A program made the translations under genes and the position numbers. A stretch of DNA of 64,000 bases, from the NCBI GenBank assembly GCA_003665825.1, contig QPFY01000006.1, positions 1,116,001 through 1,180,000 of the forward strand, in the 5' to 3' direction. A model generated the notes under the pieces. It had not been told where the DNA came from and ran no database searches. It worked only from the letters and a program-made list of their open reading frames with translations. The DNA comes from Microbotryum silenes-acaulis (lineage: Eukaryota; Basidiomycota; Microbotryomycetes; Microbotryales; Microbotryaceae). This document shows positions 23,362 to 35,600 of this stretch, one piece after another (the stretch's first letter is position 1; every line of letters begins with the position of its first letter).

Positions 23362-25150
23362 ATGTCTGCCTCTGCGACCGACCACCCCCTCGCCAACGAG
23401 ACCACAAGGGTAGACGACCACAGCAACCAGCACTTTGACCTCGAGAAGGGTAACGGTGGCGTAGGAGGTGCAGCACTCGGTCGTCAATTCTCGGTAAGTC
23501 GCGATTGCTCCATTCTTTCCAACTTCAGGACCCCCTGCCATGTGGGGCAACTCGGCCCCGAGCGTTTCCCCACATCGTCCCGGAGGGGCGTCACCGTTGC
23601 CTGCACGCGCCCCGCCTTCAGACACGGCTTGCAAAAATGATAAAGCCGGCGTTTTCAGAGTAGTGATAACTAGCTTACTGGTGCTTTGCTACCGTCCTAT
23701 GCACGTTGTCCTGCCTCTCGACGCCAATCCGCATGACCCCGCCCCCCCCCTCGATGTCACCTGGCTGCGCACGTCGCCTCGTCCATCGACACACATACCC
23801 CTACCCGCTCATCATAGGTTCAACTCACCGCCGAGCAATTCGAGAGGCTTTACCTTCAACCCGGAGGTGTCGCCGCCAAGGGAGACCTTGCCAAGTACGC
23901 AACGAGCGATGTGGGAAAGAGCCACTTTTGCCTCAAAGTCTGGCAGCTGACCTGGGCTCTCTCATCCCTTAGACGATTCGCGAACCCCACTCCTCTTGGT
24001 GTCGCGTCGTTCCTCTTGTGCCTAACTCCTTTTGCCACTGAGTTGATGGGATGGAGTGGCTCGACCACCGACAGTGCAGTCGTTGCTGGTACGTACGATC
24101 GCGCCGCGCTCCTCTTGGCGAAAAGCCCTGAGCCTGACCGGTTTCTTTGCACCATCTGCCTTAATAGTCGGCGCCTTCTACTATGTCGGTACGTGAACGC
24201 GGTCGTTTCTTTCTACTGCTTGGTACTTGTTGCTTATCCAGCGTTTGGACTCCATAGGTGGTGTGGGCCTCTACCTTTCCGGCCTTCTCGAATGGATCAT
24301 CGGAAAGTAAGTCAGCGCCAGCGCACGCGCGCCTTGTCGTAAATGGTCCACTGACCTTTTGCTGCTCCCGCAAACAGCACCTTCCCCGCCACGGTGTTCA
24401 TGACCTTTGGTGGATACTGGCTCGCGTTCGCTTTCCTCTTCCAGGTAAGTCGCCGCGCCTCCTACCATCGAGGCCGCATGTAGTTTGAACTGATCTGGGC
24501 ATCTGGCTGGCGTCTCCTGTTGCTTAGCCCTCGCAAGGCATCGCTGCTGCTCTCGGAGGCTCGACCACGGCCGTCTACAACAAAGGCACAGCGTTGTATC
24601 TGGTTTGGTGGGGAGTGTTGGTTCTGAGTGAGCTCAAATGACATCCGTACGCTCCGCGTATACCCAATTCTGACGAGGACTACTTCTGTACGCAGTCTAC
24701 TTGATCGCCAGTCTGCGCACCAACGTCGTCTTTGCTCTCCTGTTTACGTTCCTCGACATTACGTTCTGGATCTTGGTGGCTGTCTGTGAGTTTTTGGTTT
24801 TCAAGGATGTGAAAATACTCGCAGAGACCTTGTTTGGGCAGTACTCACCAACTTGCTTCACGCGGGATGTGCAGATGTTCAACTCGGCTACGGCCATGTG
24901 ACCCACGTGCCGATGGAGCTCAAGGCGGCGGGAGCCTTTGCATTCCTAACAAGTGCATGCGGGTCAGTAACTGAACCAGACATTCGTCAGCATTCCTCTC
25001 GCTATAAGCTGACCTTTCAAACCCCTTTGTCTGTGTGCGAACAGATGGTACCTCCTCGTGGTCCTGATCTTCGGCTCCACTGGTATCCCCATCGCCTTGC
25101 CCGTCGGAGATCTCTCGAACTTCATGTCCGGTCGCCGCAAGGCGGAGTAG
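23362..25150 (+). CDS. Acetate/ammonium transporter family (Ato/Ady2/Gpr1) membrane protein
   Basis: Ten exons (23362-23493, 23818-23894, 23973-24088, 24168-24188, 24258-24306, 24378-24444, 24528-24627, 24696-24785, 24842-24962, 25045-25150) give 292 residues. After a polar N-terminus comes the family signature NPTPLG (about 74-79), then six membrane segments, among them FLLCLTPFATELMG, FYYVGGVGLYLSGLLEWIIGN, FMTFGGYWLAFAFLF, LYLVWWGVLVLIYLIASL and YLLVVLIFGSTGIPIALPVGDLS. These proteins move acetate, or in some models act as acetate sensors, at the plasma membrane. Expression in other fungi follows carbon source, which may relate to the unusually long upstream region. Exon 4 is only 21 nt. 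Which of the several family paralogues it corresponds to cannot be decided here. Confidence 0.92.
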
Positions 25151-26085
25151 ACTTGGATCTTCTACTCGACTGTCTCAGTCCCGTGCTGTTCGTGTGAAGT
25201 GTTAATTGCCACGTATCTTTGGATCGCTGGCGTGGGTGTCATTGGCTGTCTTGTCTCTCTTTCTCTCGCTTATGTTTTTGAAACAAAGTTTCTGTGCCTT
25301 CGTGTATCTCTGATTTGTTAAAGGATGTAGTTGAACACGTCTTCAACGCTAACATTGGACTGCACGCGGGAGCTTAGCGAGAGACTTCTTCGCCGAAGAA
25401 TCGGAAGAGTTGCGCCCCGAGCCCCTATAATTTGGACCTCGATGCCACTGCACGCTTTTGTCCCCATCCCATGTTGTGCATTCAACAAGGCCGTCTGAAG
25501 GTGAATAGTCAAGAGCTCATTGCGCGAGGTTAGGGACTGCCTCAGCTTGTAGGGTACAAGAGAAAAGCCTAAGTGCGTCATTCTCGGAACATGCTTCTGC
25601 GGCGTCCATCTCTCCGAGGGGCACAAGCGCGATACGTGTGGAAAGCCTAGGGATTGCACCTCAAAACACAACAAATCACGACAAGGCCAAACGTGAAGAG
25701 GCAGCGCGAATCGGAGGATGGAAAAAATGGGGTTGGGCGGAGCAATGAGACGGTATCGTTGTGTTAAAGTTGGGAGCGGGCGGTCGGAAGGAATGAGACG
25801 CCTTTCAACAGGAAACAGAATCGGCCGGGGAGATCGAAAAGAGGGAGCGGGGGTTAGGGGACGTGGTTTATAACACAAACATAGAACAGTGTCGAAGCGA
25901 TGAAAAACAAGGGTGGGTAGTAGGTCCAGGAAATGCATCCCGTCCGAGAAGAGGTGGGTGCTAGGGGCAGAGCCCAAAGGGTTGTCACTGCTAGTCCAGA
26001 CGACAGAAGATCCGAGATGGGGACGAGACGAAAAAAAGATCCGAAGTATGACGTTGACGAGAGGAGCTATCCGAGTCAGACGCGC
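25151..26085. other. Convergent intergenic region (acetate transporter / NHP6)
   Basis: It holds the 3' regions of two convergent genes. A 200-codon minus-strand frame (about 25937-25318) is open but shows no domain, low-complexity coding bias or conserved motif, so I do not call it. Confidence 0.5.
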
Positions 26086-26693
26086 TTAAGCGCGGGCGTC
26101 GTAGGACGCCTTCTCGCGCTCGTAGCGGTTCTTGTCTACCTCGGCCTTCTGGATGTAAGACTGCATTGACAGACGTGGATGGAAGTTGATGTCAGCAAGC
26201 AATCCACGACGCGATCAACTTGGACGCGCATGCGGACCTTCTTTTGTTCGTCCGACATGTCCTTCCACTTGGCACCGAGGAGTTTGCCGAGATCACCTAG
26301 AAGCATGATGAGTCCAAAGGTGTTAGCACAAGGCTCATATGTGATAGCAATTGTCCGAAGAAGTGGGTCCGTATGGAAAATTGACTGACCAAAAGAGGCG
26401 TCCGGGTTGTCATCCTTGACTGTGTTGCGGTTCTCTTGCGAGAAGTACATGTAGGCGGAGAGAGGGCGCTTGGGGGCGTTGGGGTCCTTCTTGGCCTTGC
26501 CGGACTTGGTGTCGACCTGTGGGTAACGGTGCAGATTGGGCGAAAGAGGGCGACGCGTGGCGAAACAGGAGTCAGCCTGCGCGTTCAAAATACGAGCTAA
26601 AGGATGCCAAGGGTGCCAGCGACCAAGGGGCCACAGAGCGGGAACAATTCGGAAACCTACCTTGGTGGCGCGGGACTTGACTTCCTTAGGCAT
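26086..26693 (-). CDS. NHP6: HMG-box chromatin protein Nhp6
   Basis: A 97-residue single-HMG-box protein from four exons (26693-26661, 26516-26390, 26296-26238, 26160-26086). A basic N-terminal arm precedes the box PNAPKRPLSAYMYFSQ..NPDASFGDLGKLLGAKWK..KSYIQKAEVDKNRYE, which is nearly canonical. Nhp6 bends DNA without sequence preference and works with FACT on nucleosomes and at RNA polymerase III genes. The length equals that of the yeast proteins. The long upstream spacer (26694-27780) is typical of a highly expressed gene but has no proven element. Confidence 0.95.
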
Positions 26694-27780
26694 CTGTGTG
26701 AGTGGGATGGGGCAACAGGTGATGGAAGGGAGGGAGAAAGGAAAGGGCACGTGATTGTCAAAACGGGGTAAGCTCGTGTCGGCGCGACAAAACATTGGAT
26801 CGGCAACGACCGCGCCCGACGACTCGCGCGGGCACAGGCGAGAGCGACGCGCGCGTGCGCGTGCACCGGGCGGCGGCGCGCTCTGGGCCTAAGTCGGTCG
26901 ATCCGAGCGAGACAGAAAGGGGGAGGGAGCACACGAGGCCCAAGTTGAGGTGCAAGGACGACAACACTCGGAAGAGTTCGTATAATGACGCGTAATTCAC
27001 ACAGCCAGACGCGAAAGCGTCCCGTCGTGCCGTGGGTTAGTGTCAAGTGGGGGTTCAGGTCTGTTTGACCTTGGCCCAGGAGGATGGGGTGGGTGTGGGT
27101 CCGGCGCAGCAGGGCGAGCAGACAAACACGACCATTTGCGGGACTGGGGGGGTTGGGAGTGTGACGACGTCCAAAAACGTGTCAAAACACCATGGCAAAC
27201 GAGGCTACTTACGATGAGTGTGTGTTGGAATGGGCTCTGAAGATTCGGATCTCGGCGGTCAGTCAGACTGCCTCGGCTGGAGCAAGCAAGCGTGTGGTGG
27301 GTGTGCTTCACTCACAGAGGTGACAAGGCGGAGCGGGGGCGTATGAGGGCGGGAGGCAGAGCGTGGCGCAGGGCGGGCGCAGGCTGGTGACTCGCGCACT
27401 GCGCTCGAGAGGCGGCGGGCGCTGCGTGGGCAGGTGCAAGCTCAGGCCCTGGCCCGTTTCGAGCTGCGCGGGCGCGGGCGCCAAACAGTACCGCCCGCCG
27501 CCCGGCCTAAGTCGAGTCGTCCCACTGGCGTCAGCACTTGAATCCGCCCCGACGAATCCGCCCCACAGCTCCCACAGCGACAGCGCGCTTTCGGTATCAC
27601 GCTCCACCGTGAGCTCGGACCGTCTCATTACCAGTTGCGAGTTGACCTTACGACATTGGACATCGGACATGTATGTGCAGACTACGGTGTACAGTGACTT
27701 TGCTCTAGTCGATCCCGAGCTTCCGGCTTTGAACATGAGGTTCGGAAAACTCGGCCGTTACTGAACCGGGGACAGGAGGT
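26694..27780. other. Upstream region of NHP6
   Basis: 1.1 kb between the SNAPC3-like 3' end and the NHP6 start. Frames of 130-140 codons on both strands (27308-27764) overlap each other and have no domain content. Parts are very GC- and CGCG-rich (26815-26890). This probably includes the promoter and an untranslated leader of NHP6. Confidence 0.5.
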
Positions 27781-29776
27781 TTAGCCCCGTTCGGTTCTGT
27801 TCATCCGCACGTGTCGGCCGCTTGCCTTGCATGAGAAAAAGTGAAAACGTACATCATATTCTTCAGTGACACACTCGATCCTCCTCCACTTGCGATGTCC
27901 GTCCTCATCGTCATGATCCCAATCTTGATCGACGGAGTGCAACAGCTGGAAGCACTTTTCGCACATCAACGCCGGCGATCGCCCTGCGAGCTCGTCTTCG
28001 ATCGTGATCACGGTCGCCGTATCAATATCACAGATGTAACACCTGGACAAGGATCTGTTGCGCGACAAGAAGGAGGTGATTGGATAGACCGAGGCCGTTG
28101 GTGAGGGGTCCAAAGTGTGGACTAGTCTGAGAACGAGCGGGCAGGATGCGGACCTGCTTCAGCATCGGTTTCAAACGGAGAACTCAGGTTACCAACTTAC
28201 CTTATCTCGTCAATGGTCCAAGTGTGTTCTGCGCTGCCATCGTGGAGGTAGTAGTACGGCTCCCCAACTCTGAGCTTGAGGGAGCCGAGGACGATGTCAT
28301 CTATGCGACCGCCGATGGACCAAGTCGGAATCGATGGCTGTGTTGCTCCATTGGCGGACTTTTGAGTTGACCAGTCAATCTCGGATATAGCTTGCTTGAT
28401 CAAGCTGCACGTCGAGGTCCCCGGATCAGCCGTCCTGAAACGACCACGAGAGCAAACACTGGCAGATGCTCACCTCGCATAGTCCTCGACTTCTTGACTT
28501 TGGTCAGCATAAAGTACACCCTCAATCCCAAATACGCTCCCGGTTTTCCTTCTCTTCTTTCCCCACTTGATGAGCCTTGCTGCTTCCGTCGGCTCCAACA
28601 TCAGAGCCAGATCAAGTTCCCTCACAGTGCGCGGGTTGCGTTGTTTCCTGCTCTTGACGGCGGCGCCTCGCTCCTCCTCGTCCGAGTATTCCTCTCCTTG
28701 CTCCCCTTCTTCATGATTCTCGTCTTGGTCCCATCCCATCGGTGGGGAAGTCGCATCCTCGTCATCGGACAACTCGACGCCTGGCACTGCGTTGCCACTG
28801 CGGACGATATTGGTCTTGAGTTCGGCCAAGGTGGTCGTCCCGAGCATCCGAAGGGTTTGAGCGCGAGTGATCGCTTTCGCTGCAGACGGTTGTAATGTGG
28901 GAGCAATCGGCTGAAAAGTGATGGTGTACATTAACGATGAGAGCAGTGGAGTCGCTGTCGAGCTGGACCCGGTCGCATTGGTGCCTTGACTACTGGATTG
29001 AGGCATCGACTGGCGAGGAACACTCTTCCCGGGCCGAAGATTGGTCAACGTCTGTAGGTCCGCGTGTCCTGGTGCTCGCAAAAAGACGGGGTGAACGGTC
29101 GGCTTGGCGATTCGTAGTGTGTTGTCATCATGTTCTCTGAGCCACTTGGACCACCTCGGATCGGCCGTTGGGGTTGTTGAAGCGACATCATCAGCAATGG
29201 TGTCCACAGTCGTAGCATCGGTGGATGAAGCGTTCCCGCGAGATCCGGCTGAGGTTGGACCTGTGGATGAAGAGCTCTGGGACGTCTCGACGGCATTGAC
29301 GATTGCGACATGGGATCGTTTGATCCGATCGAGTTTGTCTCGCAGCGACGACTTTGACTTGAGGTTGAGGTGTCGCAGATCCGTGTCGTTGTGCGGGTCC
29401 AGCCACGTTGTCTCGAGAAAGGTGCGGAGACATGTTCTCATGTAATCGTCGGAGTACATGGCCGAGGTATGGGCTTTCAGGTCTTGCACGCTGCCTGCAA
29501 GATACAGGCCGTGGCATAGGAGGCCAGCGGATCAGTCACGTGTGCGAGTCAGCGTGCAGGTGGGCTGTACACACATCGTTTACGAAGTTGTTCTTGCGCA
29601 TCGGATTCAACATCAATGTCACCACCGACGGTTGAACTTGTCCTTTTCTCGATGTAACTCCTCGCTTCTGCTTGTCGCAGCCGAGCGGTCTGCAGCGATT
29701 GAGCCGCTTGTCGAGTGAACGAGGACAGGTCAATCGTGGTCTCGGTCGGAGGGCCTAGTAGATCGAATGACGGCAT
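27781..29776 (-). CDS. SNAPC3: snRNA-activating protein complex subunit 3 (SNAP50) homologue
   Basis: Four exons (29776-29584, 29494-28474, 28404-28201, 28126-27781) give 587 residues. The C-terminal third matches the SNAP50 domain: LKLRVGEPYYYLHDG..EHTWTIDEIR, then YPITSF, then the zinc-binding pair RCYICD..CEKCFQLLH. SNAPC binds the proximal sequence element of snRNA genes and recruits RNA polymerase II or III machinery. The N-terminal two thirds is poorly conserved and has an acidic, basic-flanked region (EEGEQGEEYSDEEERG). The last codons are uncertain: a possible 57-nt intron beginning GTACGT at about 27852 would replace the final residues. The gene is not in ascomycete yeasts that I know of, so its presence supports a basidiomycete; that point is recollection, not shown here. 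Confidence 0.8.
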
Positions 29777-30206
29777 TCTCTTGCGATCGTCCGGCTCGGC
29801 TGTCCGACGCCTTCACACAACAGTCCAGGCCGACGCAGGTCAGAATGGGTCAAGCGCCGCGATGAGGACTGACAGGAGACACCAGGAGGTCCGAGCGCCG
29901 CAAAGGCTTGTTACGACTACCCGGCCAGAATTTGCGGCCTGTGCTTACTAGGCTGTGCTGCGCCTGTGAGCGCCGTGGAGCTGCGCGTGTGTATAGACTT
30001 GGCTGGCGCTGTTGCACTGTTGGCTGAACAGGGCTGAACAGTGGCTGAACCCTGGCCCGGCTCTCAGACCCGCGACAAGGACTTATTACGGTTCTTACGC
30101 CCCATTACACACATCTTTTGCACCATCAGTCAGTCTGTCGGGTGTTGTGGCACAGGTTACGACCTCAACTCTTGCTGACGTTGAGTTCTGACCTCCTTTG
30201 TATTGC
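29777..30206. other. Divergent intergenic region (SNAPC3-like / KES1-like)
   Basis: The shared upstream region of two divergent genes. It contains three close copies of ggctgaac(a) at about 30022-30050. No gene. Confidence 0.55.
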
Positions 30207-32080
30207 ATGTGCGCCACCTCCCCGCCGCCGCCACTGTCGTTCTCGTTCCCGTTCCCATTCGTCCGCCGTCATCGCGTCATCGTTCATCGTCGTGTCCGAT
30301 CGGTCGCCCTGTCGCCCCACGGCACCACTCGGTCGCCTGGCCTCCGCTGCGCTCCGCATCATCGCAGTGTCCGAAGGTGAAGCATTGCCCGCGGCCCAGA
30401 AGTCCTCATGGAGCTCCTTCCTCAAGTCCATCGCCAGTGGTCAGTCCAGCTCCCGTTATCGCAATTGGCGCGATCCCGACTCGCTCGGCAAGGCGATGGC
30501 CTCGCCATCGTTGCTCTGGCTGACTTGGTCGGACACACACTTACTCTACGTCCTTTTCCCGATAGCGACGGGCGATTTGTCTTCCATGACTGCTCCTCCG
30601 TTTATCCTCTCGCCGACGTCGTTGTGCGAGTTCCCTTCGTAAGTTCCCCAAGTGGTGCTCCGCCAACTCCCCACGTCGGGCCTTGCAAGTTCCCGCCTCG
30701 CTTCTGGCGACTATCGATGGGCTCTCAGGTTCCCCCTCGCTCCGACTAGATTGCAGCTGGCCTGACACATTTATGCATGTCATACACAGCTACTGGGGTG
30801 AACCGACCCAACAGTTTGCCGCCATCGCCGAAGCCAAGACGCCCGAGGCTCGCCATCTCGCCGTCACGGCTTGGTTCCTCTCGACCTGCCCCGGCCAATT
30901 CACTAGGCGTGAGAAGGAGACCGGTACCGAGAAGAAGCCGCTCAACCCTTTCCTGGGTGGGTCTGCTAATTTGCCTCCTGGCGCTCTCCCCGACTGACGT
31001 CAAGACCGGCGATCTCGTGTGCAGGCGAACAATTCATCGGCCAATGGAACGGTGGAGAGCTTAAGTTGTGGGCCGAACAGGTCTCGCACCACCCGCCCGT
31101 GACGGCGTACTATCTCGAGAACGAGAGCAAGGGCCTCAGCTTCGAGGGCAACTGCGCCCAAAAGACGTCGTTCTCCGGCCGCGCCATCAGCGTAAGGCAA
31201 GTCGGCCATGGTATCGTGCGCATCAAACTCGCCGACGGCACCGTCGAGCAGTACCTCATCACCTTGCCCAAGCTCAAGATCGAAGGCATTCTTCTCGGTT
31301 CGCCCTACGTCGAGCTGTATGATTCGTCGCTCATCCAGTCTTCGACCGGGTACCAGACCTCGCTCGAATTCCGAGGCAAGGGATGGGTCTCGGGCAAGGC
31401 GCACGCATTCACTGCGACCGTGACCAACGCGGGTCACACGGTGTACGTCATCGATGGTCTGTGGACCGGCGAGAGTCACTTCATCAAAGGTTCCAAGTCG
31501 CGAATCGGCGAACTCTTCCTCGACACGGCACCCGATCGGTCACCTATCGAGGTTAAGCCCATTAGCGAGCAGAGCGAGTACGAGAGTCGCCGAGCGTGGA
31601 AGGAGGTCGCCGATGGGATTCGGAAAGGTGCGTCGACTGGTGACGTGTCTGCTCACAGCGTGCGTCCTCTTTCTAGCCCAGTCCGTTAACCGATTCTTGA
31701 GATCTGATGTTATAGGCGACTTTGACACGGCATCCGCTGCCAAGAGTCGCATCGAAGTGAGTCCGAGCGAGGCTACTCCGTCGCGGCGTGACCGACTTCT
31801 GTGCTTACTCGTTCGGCTCTTACGCTCATAGAACTCGGAGAGGCAAAAGCGCAAGGACGAGGCCGCAGCTGGCAAACCTTTCGAGACACGTCTGTTTGAC
31901 GTCGTCGAGGATGATCCCGATTGTCAGTCGCGTGGCAGTCTTGTTTGCGACTGGCGTATTCACTGACGGTTCTTCGAACGACGTTCACTATTTGCCACAG
32001 ACCACAAGCTGGTGGCCATGACCAAGCACGAGCCGCAGCATGAAGCGTCGTACAAGTTCAAGGGCCCCGACGAGGCATAA
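30207..32080 (+). CDS. KES1: Oxysterol-binding protein, Kes1/Osh4 type
   Basis: A short OSBP-related lipid carrier that exchanges sterol and PI4P between ER and Golgi membranes. Exons from 30368 on are secure: 30368-30439, 30566-30638, 30790-30956, 31025-31627, 31716-31756, 31832-31922, 32001-32080. They encode [30 protein letters not shown] (the lid and start of the ORD), [17 protein letters not shown], the family signature EQVSHHPPV (about residue 150-158) and a C-terminal helical part. No PH domain or ankyrin repeats precede it, as in Kes1. The first exon is tentative: 30207-30291 starts at an ATG and joins in phase through a GTGTCC donor, giving 403 residues. A start codon created at the junction near 30368 is another possibility. 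Confidence 0.88.
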
Positions 32081-32694
32081 CTATTCGCCAACCACTTTTA
32101 GGCTTGACCTCTCAGCCTCGCTGTTGTGGTGCTCTAGCGCGCCATGGCGTCCTTCTGATTCCTCCACCCCCAGGCCAACCTGGGCGTGCAGTTCTTTTGC
32201 CAAATTGATTCTCGAACATAATGATAACAATCTGCGAAAGATTAGCCATACTCGCCACCTGGGTCCCGGTGCCGTTTACTGAGTCATACGAGAGTATCCG
32301 AGCGAAAATTAGCCTTAAGGTCTTCAATGGTCGCGCCCTGTCGCGCCTGCCGAGAGCTGTCGAGTCTTGCCCTGTCTTGCCGAGTGAGGCCGAGTGGAGC
32401 TCAGGCGCTCAGGCGCTCAGGCCCTCGCTCGGCCTGTGCACTCACGTCGCACGACGAGTCGACGACGAGCCAGTGTCACTTGCTTGCATCGAGGGGTTCT
32501 CGGGGACGTTTACATGCCCACGTACAGCTGAACGCAGGCAGCCGCAACAAGACCGTATTCTCCTCCTGCACCGACCACAACCACGGCTACAGGCCCGATC
32601 ATCATACCAGTCTCAGCCACGATTATTGCCAGAACGACGACACCCAACTCGGTTCGAATCGTCGATTGTTGACTGTTGGCGATTTTGAGGGGCC
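32081..32694. other. Intergenic region KES1-like / ync13-like
   Basis: A tandem spacer. It has three copies of gctcaggc at 32399-32422. A tRNA B-box-like ggttcgaatc at 32651 has no A-box partner or cloverleaf. No gene seen. Confidence 0.55.
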
Positions 32695-35600
32695 ATGCCG
32701 CCCGGTACAGGACGATCGTCTCGCTCCACCGCGTCGTCGTCGCATGTCCCACGCGAGGACAATGACGTGTACCAGTATGCGCTACGCTTCGCGGTGCTGC
32801 ACTCGGTGCTCCGTGCTGGACTCGAGAGCGATGCTGATGACGCGAACGAGGCCGGTGGCGCTGGTGCCGCGTCGGGCTTGGGCTCAGCCTCAGCCACGAC
32901 CTCGACTTCGACCATCACCGCTTCGAACCTGACCGCAAAGCAACGGGCAAACAATCTCAAATTATCCACCACCTCGTCCTCAGCCATGGGATCATCCTTG
33001 CGCCCCGCCGACGGGTGGACCAATGCGCTGCTTTCCGTCGGTGACGTATTCCGAGACTCGAGCGGCGGCAGCGGCAGCGGCAAGAGCGTCAAGTTCCCCA
33101 AGGAGTTCGTCAAGGTGCTCGATGGAAAGCTCGTCAAGATATTCCAAGGGTCGGATCCCAAACACGACGAGAAGTTGTTCCGAGCCACTGTCGGCGCCTT
33201 CTACGGCACCTACAAGGACAAGTCGTTCCAGACCAAGCTGCTGCAGAACCGGGGCATAGAGGAGATCATCTTGACTTTCGTCACCATCGCTTCCGGGTAC
33301 CTCAGGAAGCGACTCGAAGGGGATGAGTGGAAAGAGCACCTCAACCAACATGTTGCCGAGTTCGTCATGGTGCTTCGAGATGGCCTCAAACTCTGTCGCG
33401 GCGTGCCCTCCGAGCTCCTGCTCAGGCTCGACTCGTACTGCTCAAAGATGCAGACGCCGGCGAGTGCAGGTGGTCCGAACTCAGCATTGACCGCTTCGAC
33501 CAACAAGGACTTGTCTTCTAGTGCCTCAACCGGATCGGCGCAGGCTTCGACCTCGAAACTCACCCTCGATACCCACCTCACCCCACCCATACCTGGATCG
33601 GCGAACGTGCAGGACATGCCAATGGTCCTTGCAGTCGGCAAACTCTTTGGCAAATCGATCGCCGATCTGAATCGCGACTACTTTCCAATCCGAAGGACAT
33701 GTACTGAACAGGTGGGCAGTTGTTGTGCCACATCATGCGCACTGCGTTCACGTTCGATGTGCTGATCCCTCTCGACATGGTCTGACAGTGCGCCTTCAAT
33801 GACCTCAAGCTCTGCATCAACAACGTCGCGAAAGGTGCTCGCTTTCCCGCACGAAGAGAGGATTTCGATTCGGACGAGTCGTTCTCGACCTGGCGCAAAC
33901 AGGAGAGCGATACGCTGCAGGAATACATGCTCAACATGATCAAGCGCAACCCGAATCTCGTGCGATCGGCGTCATCGACTGTCGCGACGGGTGAAACGGG
34001 CTCGAGTACCCCCATCACGGGATCACCGAGTTTGCGCCGGTCTGTTCTTTCGGTTGATGGAGGTTTCCCGCTAACCTCCGAGGATGACAGCGAACCGCTC
34101 GTCGACCCAGCGTTCGTATTTGTACCGCCGGATCCCAAGTTCTATTACCGACGGCTGTACGAGATCGCCCTCAATCACGACTACGAAGCAATGAGGGATC
34201 TTCCTCCCGATCAGGACGTCTCGCTGACGATTCTGTCACCACTGCACGAGGAGCTTCTTTCGGGCTGTGCGACGCGATGGCGTATCATGGCCCCGACTCG
34301 AGCGGGGACGTTTCTCTCGCTCATCGGCCAGCACTACAAGTTTCAAGCCGTGCCCGAAGCCTGTGTTGCGCAGGCTCTCAGCGATTTGGCGCAGGTCGTG
34401 GAGGACTGGGAATACGCCCGCTGGCCCTGGGCAGACCGAGACTACCTCTTCAAAGGGCTCTCGGTGCTCTTCGACACGCTACTCAGCCGTTTCTTTGAGG
34501 TCTTCCAGGGACTTCTCGCGATCTCCCTGGAGGAGGTAGTGGATCTGATCCACGAGGTGCACACGAACGAAGTCTTCCGGGAGGACATTCGGGACCTTGA
34601 TGCGACCTTGCAAGAGCTGCAACAGGGGATGCGCAAGTTCATCGCGATGATGTACGAGGAGAAACAGCTCGAGGTCATTGAGAGGTCTCCGCCTGGGAAT
34701 GCGCTGCACCCGTTTTTGACGATGCTTGATTGGATCACTGCCGAGGCTAGAAGCTATGACACGTTGTTCCCCAACAAATTTGTTGAGTGAGTTCTAAAGG
34801 TGGCCATACCAAAGGGCAATAAAGCAATGCTGATGCGTCCGTATTACGAAATGTCAATAGCGTGATCGATCCGCCAGCCTTGTTCCTGGGAATTGCGGGT
34901 CCGTGGTTCGTCCAACACCTCAACTCGCAGCGCCAAACTCTTCTGGACGCGGTGACCAGGAATGAAGGGGAAGGAGGCGCGAATGATGCAGATATCTTGG
35001 ATCTGTATCGCGCCATCTTGGCCTTGCAGAGGATGCATGGCGCTTTCTGTCCCCAGTGCGTGTTTTTATCACCAGTTTCTCACGGTTTCCTCAAGACTTA
35101 CCCCTGTCTTTTGTTCGTTGCACAGGGAGCCGCTCAAGGTTGAATTTTCGAGCTGGTTTGAACCCTACATCCGGAAATGGCTGCAAAGGACCGATGCCAA
35201 GACGACCGAATGGGTGAAGGCGGCCATTCATCACGACACGGTGCGTGTTGCTAGTGCTCGATCAGGATCAGCTACCGAACACGAGCTGATGCTCAGCCTC
35301 GCTGCTCCCAGTTTGAACCCGAGGGAGCCGACGGTCATTCATCCTCCATCATCGACCTCATCGATTCGTGCCGATCCGCAACGGACTTCATCCTCAAACT
35401 CAACTGGCCCGACTCGTACGACAACGCTCGATACCTTACCGCCCTGTCTCAGACCATCGCAAAGTCGATCGAACGGTATGCGAGTGCGCTGGAAGCAATG
35501 TTCATCGATGAGATGTACCCTCGCGGCGAGCAAGAGCAAGATCCGGAAGCGGCTCGACCTTCGGCGTGGCTCACGAAAGCGAAGATGGTCGTGCAAGGGG

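Noticed and set aside
25318..25937. About 206-codon minus-strand frame between the acetate transporter and NHP6
   Set aside because: No recognisable domain and mixed composition; it lies in the expected 3' region of NHP6. RNA-seq would settle it.
27308..27764. Overlapping 130-140 codon frames on both strands upstream of NHP6
   Set aside because: Mutually overlapping, GC-biased, no motif and no convincing start; more likely promoter sequence.
32640..32665. Possible tRNA from a B-box-like ggttcgaatc
   Set aside because: No A box at the right distance and no acceptor-stem pairing around it.
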